The notes: a model not told the origin generated them from the letters alone. 7,382 nt of DNA from Candidatus Desantisiibacteriota bacterium (GCA_016209155.1 JACQWU010000087.1:1-7382); one strand, 5' to 3'; positions 1 to 6,933 are shown, counted from the stretch's first letter. A program made the numbers and translations.

Positions 1-318
1 AGACTTATCAGTCCCTTTTGCTTCGATTGTGCCGGCCACAATCAGCTCTGAGAGGGGGGAATATGGCCCTAATTTAGTTAATTCATCTTCCGAGAGGATT
101 TTTTGTTGATTTAGTATTTCAAAAAAAATTTTTGTTCCGGGTTGAATAATAAGTTTTGCACCGGATTCAACTGTTACATCACCTTTAATATATATATTGC
201 CTTTCCAGATGTTCGTTCCTTTAAGTATTATACCATCCTTAATAATCAGCACCTCATCGCATCCGGAAAAAAATAAAATAAATGTAATTATAATTAAATT
301 TATTTTATTTTTTTTCAT
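1..318 (-). CDS. Lipoprotein with beta-helix-like repeats, N-terminal fragment (3' end outside window)
   Basis: An open frame of 106 codons from ATG at 318-316 to the window edge with no stop. Residues 1-19 form a lipoprotein signal peptide: KKNK, then an Ile/Leu/Phe core, ending FSGC with the lipidated cysteine at residue 20. The lipobox has Phe rather than the usual Leu at -3. The mature part begins CDEVLIIKDG and continues with short strand-turn repeats, GNIYIKGDVTVESGAK then LIIQPGTKIFF, and later SELIVAGTIEAKGTDK. The spaced V/I-x-V/I strands with G-x-K turns and the PGTxIFF phrase are typical of right-handed beta-helix surface proteins. The function is unknown; it is probably anchored in the outer or inner membrane by Lgt and LspA, both encoded in this window. 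It lies 12 nt after the Na/Pi gene. What the rest of the protein adds cannot be seen. Confidence 0.82.
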   Translation of the reverse strand, partial: MKKNKINLIIITFILFFSGCDEVLIIKDGIILKGTNIWKGNIYIKGDVTVESGAKLIIQPGTKIFFEILNQQKILSEDELTKLGPYSPLSELIVAGTIEAKGTDKS

Positions 319-324
319 ATAAAA

Positions 325-333
325 CCATCCTTA
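325..333 (-). promoter_or_regulatory. Shine-Dalgarno of the lipoprotein gene, overlapping the Na/Pi gene stop
   Basis: The minus strand reads TAAGGATGG. TAA (333-331) ends the Na/Pi gene, and AAGGA (332-328) sits 9 nt before the ATG at 318. This fixes the start of the truncated gene at the window edge and suggests coupled translation. Confidence 0.8.
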
Positions 334-2046
334 TTTTTTATTAATTAAAATATATGACATGTTAACTATTATATTGTTAATACGAGCAATGTTACCTAAG
401 TAATCAAGATGTACAGAACTGGTTTCGATGGATTCATGCAGTCCTTCCTGCAGGCGTTTAAAATGCGAAATCCGGAAATTATTATCCATCTGTATTATTT
501 CACTTTTACGTTTAATGATTTCACCGGCGAGTTTTTGGTTGCCGGTGGCTATTGCATCCAGAATCATATCCATAGAATTTAAAACATATTTATACATAGC
601 TTTTAGTTCAGATACACCTTCTTTTGAAAATTGCATACCGCTTTTTATTTTTTTTCTTGCGATATGCATAAGATTATTTACTATGATATCTCCAATATTT
701 TCCAGTTCATTTACAACTGAAACAAGAACAATTTCCTGATGTGCCTGTTCGTGTGTTAATGTTTCAGAGGAAATGCGGGTAAGATAGCTGATAATTTTTC
801 CCTGAAGATTATCAAGAATATCATCCTTTTTAATAATTTGATCAATAAGGTTTTCATCATCAGTTTCAAGTACTGTATAGGTATCCTGAAGCATCTCCTG
901 AACAAATCCTGACATTCTCATGGTTTCCCTGAAAGCTTGTCCTAAAGCAATATCAGGAGTCTCAAGCACACTATCATTTAGAAAACGGGGATGTTCATCT
1001 GAATATATTTCGGTTTCGCCGGGAATTATGTGATTTAAAAATTTTTCCATGACGCTGATAAATGGCAGTATAATAATAGCCATTGAAATATTAAATAACG
1101 TATGGAAATTAGCAATACTATGTGCTGCATCAGATGCTGTATACAGAATTATAATCTCCCAGTAATCCATAAGCGGAATAAAAAGTAAAGCCCCAATTAA
1201 TTTGATCAGGAGATTTGCTACTGCGACCCTTCTGCTTTCAGCTTTATATTGCTGAATTCCATACATAAATACCACAAGCGTTGAGCCTATATTCGCGCCG
1301 ATTACAGCGGGTATGGCCGCACGAAAAAGATACGGGGATGGATTATGAAAGGATATTGCAAGAAAAATTCCTATAATTGCGGTACTACTGTGCAAAAGAG
1401 TTGTCATGACTGCGGAAATGATTAAACCATATAAAGGTTTATTAATAAAAAGATGAAGTATTTCTTCGTATTGACTAAAATAGGCAACAGAAGCAGTGTT
1501 TTGAGAAATAACTTTCATACCGAAAAATGCAAGCCCGATTCCGAAAATTATGCGGCCTAAATAAATAAATTTTTTCTGTTTGGATAAAAATAATATAAAA
1601 AAACCAATTGTCAGAATAAAAGCGGAATATTTTAAAATATTAAAGGCGAAAATTTGGACAAAAAGAGTATTTCCGATTCCTGCTCCAAGTATAAGACCAA
1701 TAGCCTGATTCAGATTGATTAAAGCTGCATTGGTAAATCCCGTAATCATATATACTGCAGCTGATCCGCTTTGAAGCATAAATGTAATTGCTATCCCGAC
1801 AAAAATTGATAGCCATTTATTTTTAGTAACAATGGAAATTATTACGCGAATTTTACTGCCTGCCAGATTTTTTAACCCATCATCGATAGTGTTTATTCCA
1901 TATAAAAATATTGCAAGTCCGCCGATTATCTCAACAAAGAATAATATACTTTTTTCTATGGTTTCCTCAAGTCCTGCTGCTTTTATAGCCATAGGAAACG
2001 CTAATAATATTAGTACAAAAATAACTATTTTTGATATTCTTTTCAT
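331..2046 (-). CDS. Na+/phosphate cotransporter-family protein (PF02690 type) with C-terminal PhoU-like domain
   Basis: Inner-membrane protein of 571 residues, the NptA/YjbB type, thought to move inorganic phosphate with Na+; several bacterial members act in export. It starts with a signal-peptide-like segment (1-23, ending AIKAA) before the family's usual first block GGLAIFLYGINTIDDGL (42-58). The duplicated transport core shows QSGSAA (92-97) paired with HSSTA (219-223), and GAGIGNT (121-127) paired with GANIGST (250-256), then ANFHTLFN (312-319). The family's repeats normally carry QSSS, so both copies depart by one residue. From about 365 to 560 the protein is soluble and helical, with a PhoU-like signature ELENIGDIIVNNL (447-459) and a second, weaker match near HLDYLGNIARIN (546-557). 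Full length, no frameshift seen. The site AGGG (2054-2057), 7 nt before the ATG, is moderate. It is separated from the upstream gene by the repeat element and followed 12 nt later by a lipoprotein gene. Confidence 0.9.
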   Translation of the reverse strand: MKRISKIVIFVLILLAFPMAIKAAGLEETIEKSILFFVEIIGGLAIFLYGINTIDDGLKNLAGSKIRVIISIVTKNKWLSIFVGIAITFMLQSGSAAVYMITGFTNAALINLNQAIGLILGAGIGNTLFVQIFAFNILKYSAFILTIGFFILFLSKQKKFIYLGRIIFGIGLAFFGMKVISQNTASVAYFSQYEEILHLFINKPLYGLIISAVMTTLLHSSTAIIGIFLAISFHNPSPYLFRAAIPAVIGANIGSTLVVFMYGIQQYKAESRRVAVANLLIKLIGALLFIPLMDYWEIIILYTASDAAHSIANFHTLFNISMAIIILPFISVMEKFLNHIIPGETEIYSDEHPRFLNDSVLETPDIALGQAFRETMRMSGFVQEMLQDTYTVLETDDENLIDQIIKKDDILDNLQGKIISYLTRISSETLTHEQAHQEIVLVSVVNELENIGDIIVNNLMHIARKKIKSGMQFSKEGVSELKAMYKYVLNSMDMILDAIATGNQKLAGEIIKRKSEIIQMDNNFRISHFKRLQEGLHESIETSSVHLDYLGNIARINNIIVNMSYILINKK

Positions 2047-2087
2047 GTATTTACCCTGTTGTTAATTTTAGCAATGTAAAAATTTAA

Positions 2088-2163
2088 CCACAGAGACCAC
2101 AGAGAAACTATTAAATATTAGTGAACACAGGGAAATTATTAGTTTTTTTCTGTTTTCTCTGTG
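2088..2163. repeat. CACAGAGA repeat element with a long inverted pair, in the only large intergenic gap
   Basis: The 119-nt gap 2047-2165 holds two tandem 9-bp copies of CCACAGAGA (2088-2096 and 2097-2105), a degenerate copy CACAGGGA (2126-2133) and an inverted copy. CACAGAGAAA at 2098-2107 is exactly complementary to TTTCTCTGTG at 2154-2163, giving a perfect 10-bp stem around a 46-nt loop. Inside it, 2105-2114 and 2136-2145 are complementary at nine of ten positions, so the pairing can extend with a bulge. On the transcribed (minus) strand the structure is followed by TTAAATTTTT, so partial transcript termination or RNA stabilisation is possible but unproven. I recall similar CACAGAGA-rich repeats between genes of unrelated bacteria; that recollection is not checked. 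No ORF or transposase is present in the element. Confidence 0.75.
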
Positions 2164-2165
2164 AT

Positions 2166-2726
2166 TCATTTTTTTGTAGATGTAGAGAGTGTCAGAAATT
2201 CGCCGAAAATCCAGCCGTATGTATTATCGGATAAAAGAATTTTATACCAAAAGTCTTGTTTGTCATCTACAAGGAGTTGTTTGTTAGTTTTTGAAACTAC
2301 TGGAAAATGGTCGTCCTTAAACACTTTACCGGTAATTTGAGTGCCAAGATCGAATTCATTTCTTATATGCACATTATTTGTATTCACTGTGCCTGTCAGA
2401 TTTTCAACAGGTTCTTCAACGATTAAAAAATGGCCATAAACCCATGCTTTTTGTCCCTGATATTCAATCCTATACCAATAATCCTCCATATCCTGAATTT
2501 TTTCTTTAGTCTGTGTGCGTTCAAAAATAGAAATTTTTTCTCCTTTATAAAGATTCCCTAATGTTCGTGATGAAACATTTTTATCTTCTCTTACTCTAAT
2601 TCCATTTTCCATTACTTTTCCTAAAAAGGTCAGTATCTTCTTTTCAGGTTTAGTTCCTGATGTTTCTTCAGCATGCAGAAATAGTACATTGGTTAGTAAC
2701 AATAATAATACCAGTATTTTTTTCAT
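2166..2726 (-). CDS. Secreted tandem SH3b-domain protein
   Basis: A 186-residue exported protein. Residues 1-19 form a Sec signal peptide (MKK, a Leu-rich core, probable cleavage after LHA); there is no Cys, so it is not a lipoprotein. Two bacterial SH3 domains follow. The first (about 34-103) has GIRVRED (42-48), DYWYRIEY (82-89) and AWVYGHFL (94-101). The second (about 111-180) has NNVHIRNE (117-124), DFWYKILL (158-165) and YGWIFGEFL (170-178). SH3b domains of this kind bind peptidoglycan or envelope ligands in other proteins, but no catalytic domain is attached here, so the protein is probably a binding or scaffolding factor in the periplasm or at the surface; this is inference. A strong AAGGAG site with good spacing fixes the start. 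The stop TGA (2168-2166) lies only 2 nt from the inverted-repeat arm, so the short STSTKK tail could have been shaped by arrival of that element. Confidence 0.85.
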   Translation of the reverse strand: MKKILVLLLLLTNVLFLHAEETSGTKPEKKILTFLGKVMENGIRVREDKNVSSRTLGNLYKGEKISIFERTQTKEKIQDMEDYWYRIEYQGQKAWVYGHFLIVEEPVENLTGTVNTNNVHIRNEFDLGTQITGKVFKDDHFPVVSKTNKQLLVDDKQDFWYKILLSDNTYGWIFGEFLTLSTSTKK

Positions 2727-2733
2727 TTAAAAA

Positions 2734-2741
2734 TCTCCTTA
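2734..2741 (-). promoter_or_regulatory. Strong Shine-Dalgarno of the SH3b gene, overlapping the upstream stop codon
   Basis: The minus strand reads TAAGGAGA, in which the TAA is the stop codon of the PP-loop ATPase gene and AAGGAG lies 8 nt before the ATG at 2726. It is the best ribosome-binding site in the window. The overlap means a ribosome terminating on the upstream gene is already placed on the next initiation region, so coupled translation is likely. Confidence 0.85.
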
Positions 2742-3545
2742 AATTGTTATCATTCTTTCTTCTATCCGACTTTCCGGCATGCTTGAACTTTTTATAATCT
2801 CATCTTTTCCCTGATATGTGTATTTTACTTCTGCTGGTTCTCTTTTTTTTGTATAATAAATACATAGTTCGGAAGCTTCTTTAATTGTAATCATGTCACA
2901 GGAATCTGGGTCTTTAAGTTTTACAACAAAATTTTTATCTGTTAAGAGACATCCCCCGCCCGCGCAAAGATAATCATTTATTTTATGTTTTTCTGCCAGA
3001 GCTATTTGATCTTTTCGTCCGCGGCCTTCTATTGCTAAAAGTTGTTTACGGTCAACTATCCCTTCTTGTTCGGGTATAGTAGGGGCTAGAAGTTTTGCAG
3101 AAAGCGGACGCAGAATAAGTCCTTTTAATCCTGTTTCACGGTCAATTATAGCTAAAGCGTCTTTACGCTGGGATTTAGGTCTCTGTCCTAAAACCTCTCC
3201 TGTTATTAAAAAATTTGCTCCTGATTCATCCATATACTTTTTTGCTTTATTTAACATGAAAATTCTACAGTCAATGCATGGATTCAAATTTTTGCCGTAT
3301 CCAAAGCGCGGATATTTAATTACTTCAATATATTCCAATCCTGTCGAAAACATTTTAAGAGGTATATTGAGTACTTGACTCATATGTTTTGCCTCATGCC
3401 TGCATCCATCTTTTCGATCACATGTGCAAAAAGGCGACATGAAATTTACCGCTTCTATTTCTATTCCTTGATCAAGTAAAATTTTTATTGCAATAGTACT
3501 GTCAAGTCCGCCTGATAAAAGTGCAATAGCTTTCTTTTTATTCAT
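2739..3545 (-). CDS. PP-loop ATPase, THUMP-less ThiI/MnmA-like family; probable RNA sulfur-transfer enzyme
   Basis: A 268-residue cytoplasmic protein of the N-type ATP pyrophosphatase superfamily. The PP-loop SGGLDST is at 11-17, close to the N-terminus, so no THUMP RNA-binding domain precedes it as in classical ThiI. Other blocks are SPFCTC with a further Cys (C40, C42, C48), NPCIDC (88-93), TGEVLGQRPKSQ (115-126), RPLSAKLLAPT (146-156), GRGRKDQ (174-180) and CAGGGCLLTD (194-203). I recall this set as characteristic of the group usually annotated as ThiI- or MnmA-like, where the block around GGCLLTD starts an NFACT-R2-type RNA-binding region. The expected chemistry is ATP-dependent adenylation of a nucleobase followed by sulfur transfer, perhaps using an Fe-S cluster held by the CxxC and a third Cys; this is inference. 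The C-terminal part (about 210-268) is short and diverges from what I remember for NFACT-R2. The site AAGGGA at 3555-3560, 9 nt before the ATG, supports the start. The exact target nucleoside cannot be told. Confidence 0.82.
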   Translation of the reverse strand: MNKKKAIALLSGGLDSTIAIKILLDQGIEIEAVNFMSPFCTCDRKDGCRHEAKHMSQVLNIPLKMFSTGLEYIEVIKYPRFGYGKNLNPCIDCRIFMLNKAKKYMDESGANFLITGEVLGQRPKSQRKDALAIIDRETGLKGLILRPLSAKLLAPTIPEQEGIVDRKQLLAIEGRGRKDQIALAEKHKINDYLCAGGGCLLTDKNFVVKLKDPDSCDMITIKEASELCIYYTKKREPAEVKYTYQGKDEIIKSSSMPESRIEERMITI

Positions 3546-3566
3546 TTAATAATATCCCTTAAACCT

Positions 3567-5609
3567 TCATTTTTTATTTTTAAGCCGTTCTATAATACCT
3601 TTTGTAATTTGAGCATCTTTGCTCCTGTTGTCATAGAGCATGGATTTCTCAAGTAAGCCGACAGCTACATCCCTTAAACCCAGAAATTCATAAGCCTGTG
3701 CCAAATTTCTATAAACATTATATGTTGAAGCCTCAAATTCATGTCCATATACATATACCGAACTTATTTCCCTTACTCTATTATCTTTTGAAACTTCTCC
3801 CTCCCTGAATTGCTGGCGATATACATAGTAATTGAATACATCCCGGCCTACAATCCTTGGAGGATTAGGTTCAGATGAAATTTTGGCAATAATACCTGTC
3901 TCTTTCTGGGGATATTTCTGTGTTTCCTCTCTTGTACGGAAATTACTGAAATACATCGGTCTATTTGGATTTTTTAAAATAATAGACTGTGTTGCCAGAT
4001 CGGCAATAAGATACAGATTGTAAGCGTCATATCCGGCTAATCTTGGATATTCCGCATTAAAGCCGGGATTATTAATCCTTTCCTGTTTACTGTGCCATGG
4101 AAGCGATAGTAATCGCTGATGAACTACTACTGCATCTTTTCGTCTTCCTTCAACTTTTGTAAGATACCATAGAGGGAAAGTATCCTGCGCCAGAAATGTA
4201 AAGATTACACCATTTCTCTCCACAGAGCGCAGCATATTGCTGCCATAATCATATGCAAAATAATGTTTAGCCTGATTATGGGTAGCCAATCCAAAATTAT
4301 AAGGCACTATAGGTAAAAGTAAGATAGAAGTGATAAGCATAAATGCAGTAATTCTTTTAGCTGTTGTCATTTCTTTTAAAATATTTTTTACCATATCCGC
4401 AATATAAGTAAATCCTATCCCCATCCAGATTATAATTATCATATGCACAGGAATATAAAAGGTCTGCAGTAAAAGAGGCAGTTCATATGGGACAGGCGGA
4501 TCGGTAATAAAAAGAAAACCAAGAGCGTATGAAACAAAAGTACACGAAAGAAATACAAAATGTTTAATATTAAGTTTGAATTGTCTCCATATTCCTAATA
4601 ACACCGGTGTTATTGGAAATATTATAAGGAAAGCGAATGACATAAATTGTCTTTTCATATCTCCTGACGACGGATTTATCATTGTAAATTGGTCCACTAT
4701 ATCAAAAAAAGCTATTTTTTTTAGAAATTGCGGTAAGTTTGAAATAAGACCTGGGACCCCGCCATATTGCTTTCTTAAAAATACATCTTTAAATCCCTGC
4801 CATGTTTCAGGATCTCCCCAGTCTACCAGCGGATTTCTTAATGATCTGACCGGCAGATAGAAATAAACCATAAATCCAAGACACCACATAAATAGCAGGA
4901 TTGCGCTGTTTTTAATTGTAACCGCAGCATTTTCCCCGCTTGTAGGATCCAGCAGCAGTTTATGATCATTAATCAGAATAAAATAAAAATATGCAACTAC
5001 AAACAGGACTGCAGTATGATGCACCCCTATACATAGACCATATAGCATTGAAAAAGCATAAAGGTATCCCATGCGCTTGAGGCTGTACTTTTCATAAATA
5101 TCGCTGTAGGGTTCCCTAAGACTTTTTTCCCATTTTAATAACATGAAAATTTGAAAAACAGTAAAAAAAGTGCCCATGGAATAAACTTCATCTACGATAG
5201 ACAAATCCCAGAGTACATTCGAAAATGCAAAAAATAAAGCAGCACATGCGGCCGCAAAAACAGAGGTCCGGGCATTGGAATTCTCCAGCAGAAGCAAAAT
5301 AATAAAATATACAAAAACAACTACTCCGGCTCCGCAAAAAGCAGAAAGTAAAATAACCCTGAATGCTATACTGGAAATAGGAAAAAGTGAAGCAATTTTA
5401 CCTATTAAAGTATATAAAGGATATCCCGGCGGATGAGCATCTCCCAGAACATAGCTTATTGTAACAAATTCACCGCTGTCTTCAAAACTTATTGTCGGAG
5501 ATAGTGTTTTTAAATAACCCGCCATAGCAATTAAAAAAATCAATATAGCGATCATATATTTTTTTTCTTGATAACTAAATTTTTCTCCGTTGAAAAAATC
5601 TTTAATCAT
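3567..5609 (-). CDS. DUF2723 / TMEM260-family polytopic membrane protein, probable GT-C glycosyltransferase
   Basis: A 680-residue integral membrane protein that matches the DUF2723 family along its length. The N-terminal half carries FEDSGEF (42-48) in the first extracytoplasmic loop, followed by AHPPGYPLY (58-66), VDEVYS (139-144), GVHHTA (195-200), YFYLPVRS (249-256), NPLVDWGDP (259-267) and FLRKQYGG (277-284). About ten to twelve hydrophobic helices run to about residue 437. The soluble C-terminal part has DTFPLWYLTKVEGRR (476-490), also typical of the family, and ends with at least one TPR-like helix pair (about 627-660). The family has a GT-C fold, with an acidic pair in the first loop, here D44 and E47. 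Human TMEM260 is reported to be a protein O-mannosyltransferase. The bacterial substrate is not known to me, so the role here is inferred: transfer of a lipid-linked sugar to exported protein or envelope polymer. The ribosome-binding site is good, with AAGGA at 5617-5621, 7 nt before the ATG. The gene lies directly behind lgt. Confidence 0.85.
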   Translation of the reverse strand: MIKDFFNGEKFSYQEKKYMIAILIFLIAMAGYLKTLSPTISFEDSGEFVTISYVLGDAHPPGYPLYTLIGKIASLFPISSIAFRVILLSAFCGAGVVVFVYFIILLLLENSNARTSVFAAACAALFFAFSNVLWDLSIVDEVYSMGTFFTVFQIFMLLKWEKSLREPYSDIYEKYSLKRMGYLYAFSMLYGLCIGVHHTAVLFVVAYFYFILINDHKLLLDPTSGENAAVTIKNSAILLFMWCLGFMVYFYLPVRSLRNPLVDWGDPETWQGFKDVFLRKQYGGVPGLISNLPQFLKKIAFFDIVDQFTMINPSSGDMKRQFMSFAFLIIFPITPVLLGIWRQFKLNIKHFVFLSCTFVSYALGFLFITDPPVPYELPLLLQTFYIPVHMIIIIWMGIGFTYIADMVKNILKEMTTAKRITAFMLITSILLLPIVPYNFGLATHNQAKHYFAYDYGSNMLRSVERNGVIFTFLAQDTFPLWYLTKVEGRRKDAVVVHQRLLSLPWHSKQERINNPGFNAEYPRLAGYDAYNLYLIADLATQSIILKNPNRPMYFSNFRTREETQKYPQKETGIIAKISSEPNPPRIVGRDVFNYYVYRQQFREGEVSKDNRVREISSVYVYGHEFEASTYNVYRNLAQAYEFLGLRDVAVGLLEKSMLYDNRSKDAQITKGIIERLKNKK

Positions 5610-5631
5610 AATAATATCCTTTCCTCTATTT

Positions 5632-6438
5632 TCACTGGCATTTTTTTTCTTTTTTAAATAAATATATATACATCCCTGAAGCTATGATAATAAGAATAAA
5701 TGACATAATTTGTGAGGTAGATAGATATCCCCATAAACCTCTCTCAATATCACCTCGTGTGCTTTCAGTAAAAATTCTACCTATTCCATATAAAATTAAG
5801 TAAAGTAAAAATATCTGTCCGGTGAATTTTTTCTTTTTTGTGTAAAACCATAAAAAAATAAAAATACAGATATCTATCATGGCTTCATATATCTGAGATG
5901 GATGAATTTTATGATTATTTCCATAAAGATATGCCGCAAGGCTATCATCAGGAAAAGTTATTCCCCACGGAAGTTGTGTCTGTTTTCCGTAACAACACCC
6001 GCGGAAAAAACAGCCTATACGCCCAAATCCTTGCCCCAGAGCTATTCCCGGAGCAAGTATATCTGCTATTTTAAAGAGGGGAAGTTTATTCTTATTTGTA
6101 TACCATACACTTATAAGAATTCCGGCTATAAGTCCTCCGTAAAATACCAGCCCGCCTTTATAAATTTGCAGCATTTCAAAAGGATTTTCAATATAGTATG
6201 AAAAATTTAAAATTATATAAAAAATTCTTGCGCCTATAATAGAAAAAATAATTATCCATAAACAAATATCAAGAATTATATCCTCGGAGATATTTTCCTT
6301 TTTTGCGATCTTAGCAGAAGAAATAAGCGCTCCCAAAAAACCAAGCGCTACAAAAAGACCGTATGTATATATAAAAAAAGGGCCTATCTCAATTCCAAAA
6401 ATATTTAGAGGTCCAAATTTTAAAATTATCGGGTACAT
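5632..6438 (-). CDS. lgt: Phosphatidylglycerol--prolipoprotein diacylglyceryl transferase
   Basis: Inner-membrane enzyme that transfers diacylglycerol from phosphatidylglycerol to the lipobox cysteine, the first step of lipoprotein maturation. The 268-residue length is normal. Motifs: an N-terminal MYPIILKFGPL start and IYTYGL (23-28), both typical of Lgt; GGLVFYGGLIAG (95-106); GQGFGRIGCFFRGCCYG (135-151), the Lgt signature region with the conserved Arg at 140, in the Cys-rich GCCYG version common outside enterobacteria; HPSQIYEA (179-186); and GRIFTESTR (220-228). About seven membrane segments are visible. The start codon is clear from homology, but the nearest AAGGA (6456-6460) is 17 nt from the ATG, which is too far. 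Only a weak GG lies closer, so expression is probably coupled to lspA, whose TAA stop lies between that AAGGA and the ATG. The gene ends with TGA, and the DUF2723 gene begins 22 nt later. Confidence 0.97.
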   Translation of the reverse strand: MYPIILKFGPLNIFGIEIGPFFIYTYGLFVALGFLGALISSAKIAKKENISEDIILDICLWIIIFSIIGARIFYIILNFSYYIENPFEMLQIYKGGLVFYGGLIAGILISVWYTNKNKLPLFKIADILAPGIALGQGFGRIGCFFRGCCYGKQTQLPWGITFPDDSLAAYLYGNNHKIHPSQIYEAMIDICIFIFLWFYTKKKKFTGQIFLLYLILYGIGRIFTESTRGDIERGLWGYLSTSQIMSFILIIIASGMYIYLFKKEKKCQ

Positions 6439-6452
6439 AGTTTATAATACCA

Positions 6453-6923
6453 TTATCCTTCCACCGATTCCTTCACTTCATTACTGTTGATTTTATTTCC
6501 ATTGTTAAACATGTCCAGTAATAATAATCCCATACCTATACATATCGCAATATCTGCCACATTAAATATAGGCCATATCCGGAGGTCAAAAAAATCAACT
6601 ACTTTTTGGTACATTATCCGATCTATAAGATTTCCTATTGCTCCGCCCAAAATAATTGCAAGTGCGGTTCTAACAAGTAAATTATTAGAACCTAAAAAAT
6701 AAAAAAAAATTAGTAATATTATAGCTGTTATTGATACAATAATGAAAAAAGCGGTTTTATCCTGGAACATACCAAAGGCGCCTCCGCTATTTTGGATATA
6801 AGTAATATGAAATATCCCGGGGATAATAGGAATTGATTCACCGGAGAACATATTATTTTTAATATAATACTTTGTAATCTGGTCTATTAAAACTATTATA
6901 CCTGCTATTAAGGAAAGTAACAT
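6453..6923 (-). CDS. lspA: Lipoprotein signal peptidase (signal peptidase II)
   Basis: Inner-membrane aspartyl protease that removes the signal peptide of prolipoproteins after lipidation of the lipobox cysteine by Lgt. At 156 residues it has the usual family length. The conserved blocks are in order: DQITK (14-18), NSGGAF (45-50, the N-x-G-x-A/F block), GGAIGNLIDR (93-102) and FNVAD (120-124). By family knowledge the catalytic aspartates are D101 and D124. Four hydrophobic helices are apparent, around 1-19, 57-77, 83-103 and 122-138. The start at 6923 puts DQxTK at the normal distance from the N-terminus, and no better upstream start exists. The sequence before the ATG is A-rich (AGAAAGAAAAAAA) with no strong Shine-Dalgarno, so translation probably depends on coupling to ileS, which stops 10 nt earlier. 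Its functional partner lgt follows 14 nt downstream. Confidence 0.97.
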   Translation of the reverse strand: MLLSLIAGIIVLIDQITKYYIKNNMFSGESIPIIPGIFHITYIQNSGGAFGMFQDKTAFFIIVSITAIILLIFFYFLGSNNLLVRTALAIILGGAIGNLIDRIMYQKVVDFFDLRIWPIFNVADIAICIGMGLLLLDMFNNGNKINSNEVKESVEG

Positions 6924-6933
6924 TTTTTTCTTT

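Noticed and set aside
428-739. Open frame of 103 codons on the plus strand
   Set aside because: It lies antisense inside the PhoU-like part of the Na/Pi gene, has no recognisable domain and no ribosome-binding site. The minus-strand protein is clearly real.
1832-2065. Plus-strand frame of 77 codons over the Na/Pi gene start
   Set aside because: It is antisense to the conserved N-terminal region of the Na/Pi protein and has no family features.
2061-2093. Promoter for the Na/Pi gene with TAAAAT as -10 on the minus strand (2070-2065)
   Set aside because: The -10 match is fair but nothing like TTGACA stands 16-18 bp upstream, and such AT-rich hexamers are expected by chance here.
2088-2133. Short CRISPR-like array from the repeated CACAGAGA word
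   Set aside because: The units are 8-9 bp, two are directly adjacent without a spacer, one is inverted, and no cas gene is nearby.
2081-2163. Classical rho-independent terminator after the SH3b gene
   Set aside because: The stem has a 46-nt loop, is not GC-rich, and the T tract is interrupted. Attenuation is possible but a terminator call is not justified.
3832-4860. Plus-strand frames of 63 (3832-4023) and 94 codons (4576-4860) within the DUF2723 gene
   Set aside because: Both are antisense to conserved DUF2723 sequence and show no domain or initiation signal.
5902-6702. Plus-strand frames of 99 codons (5902-6201) in lgt and 71 codons (6487-6702) in lspA
   Set aside because: They mirror the signature motifs of Lgt and LspA on the other strand and have no independent support.
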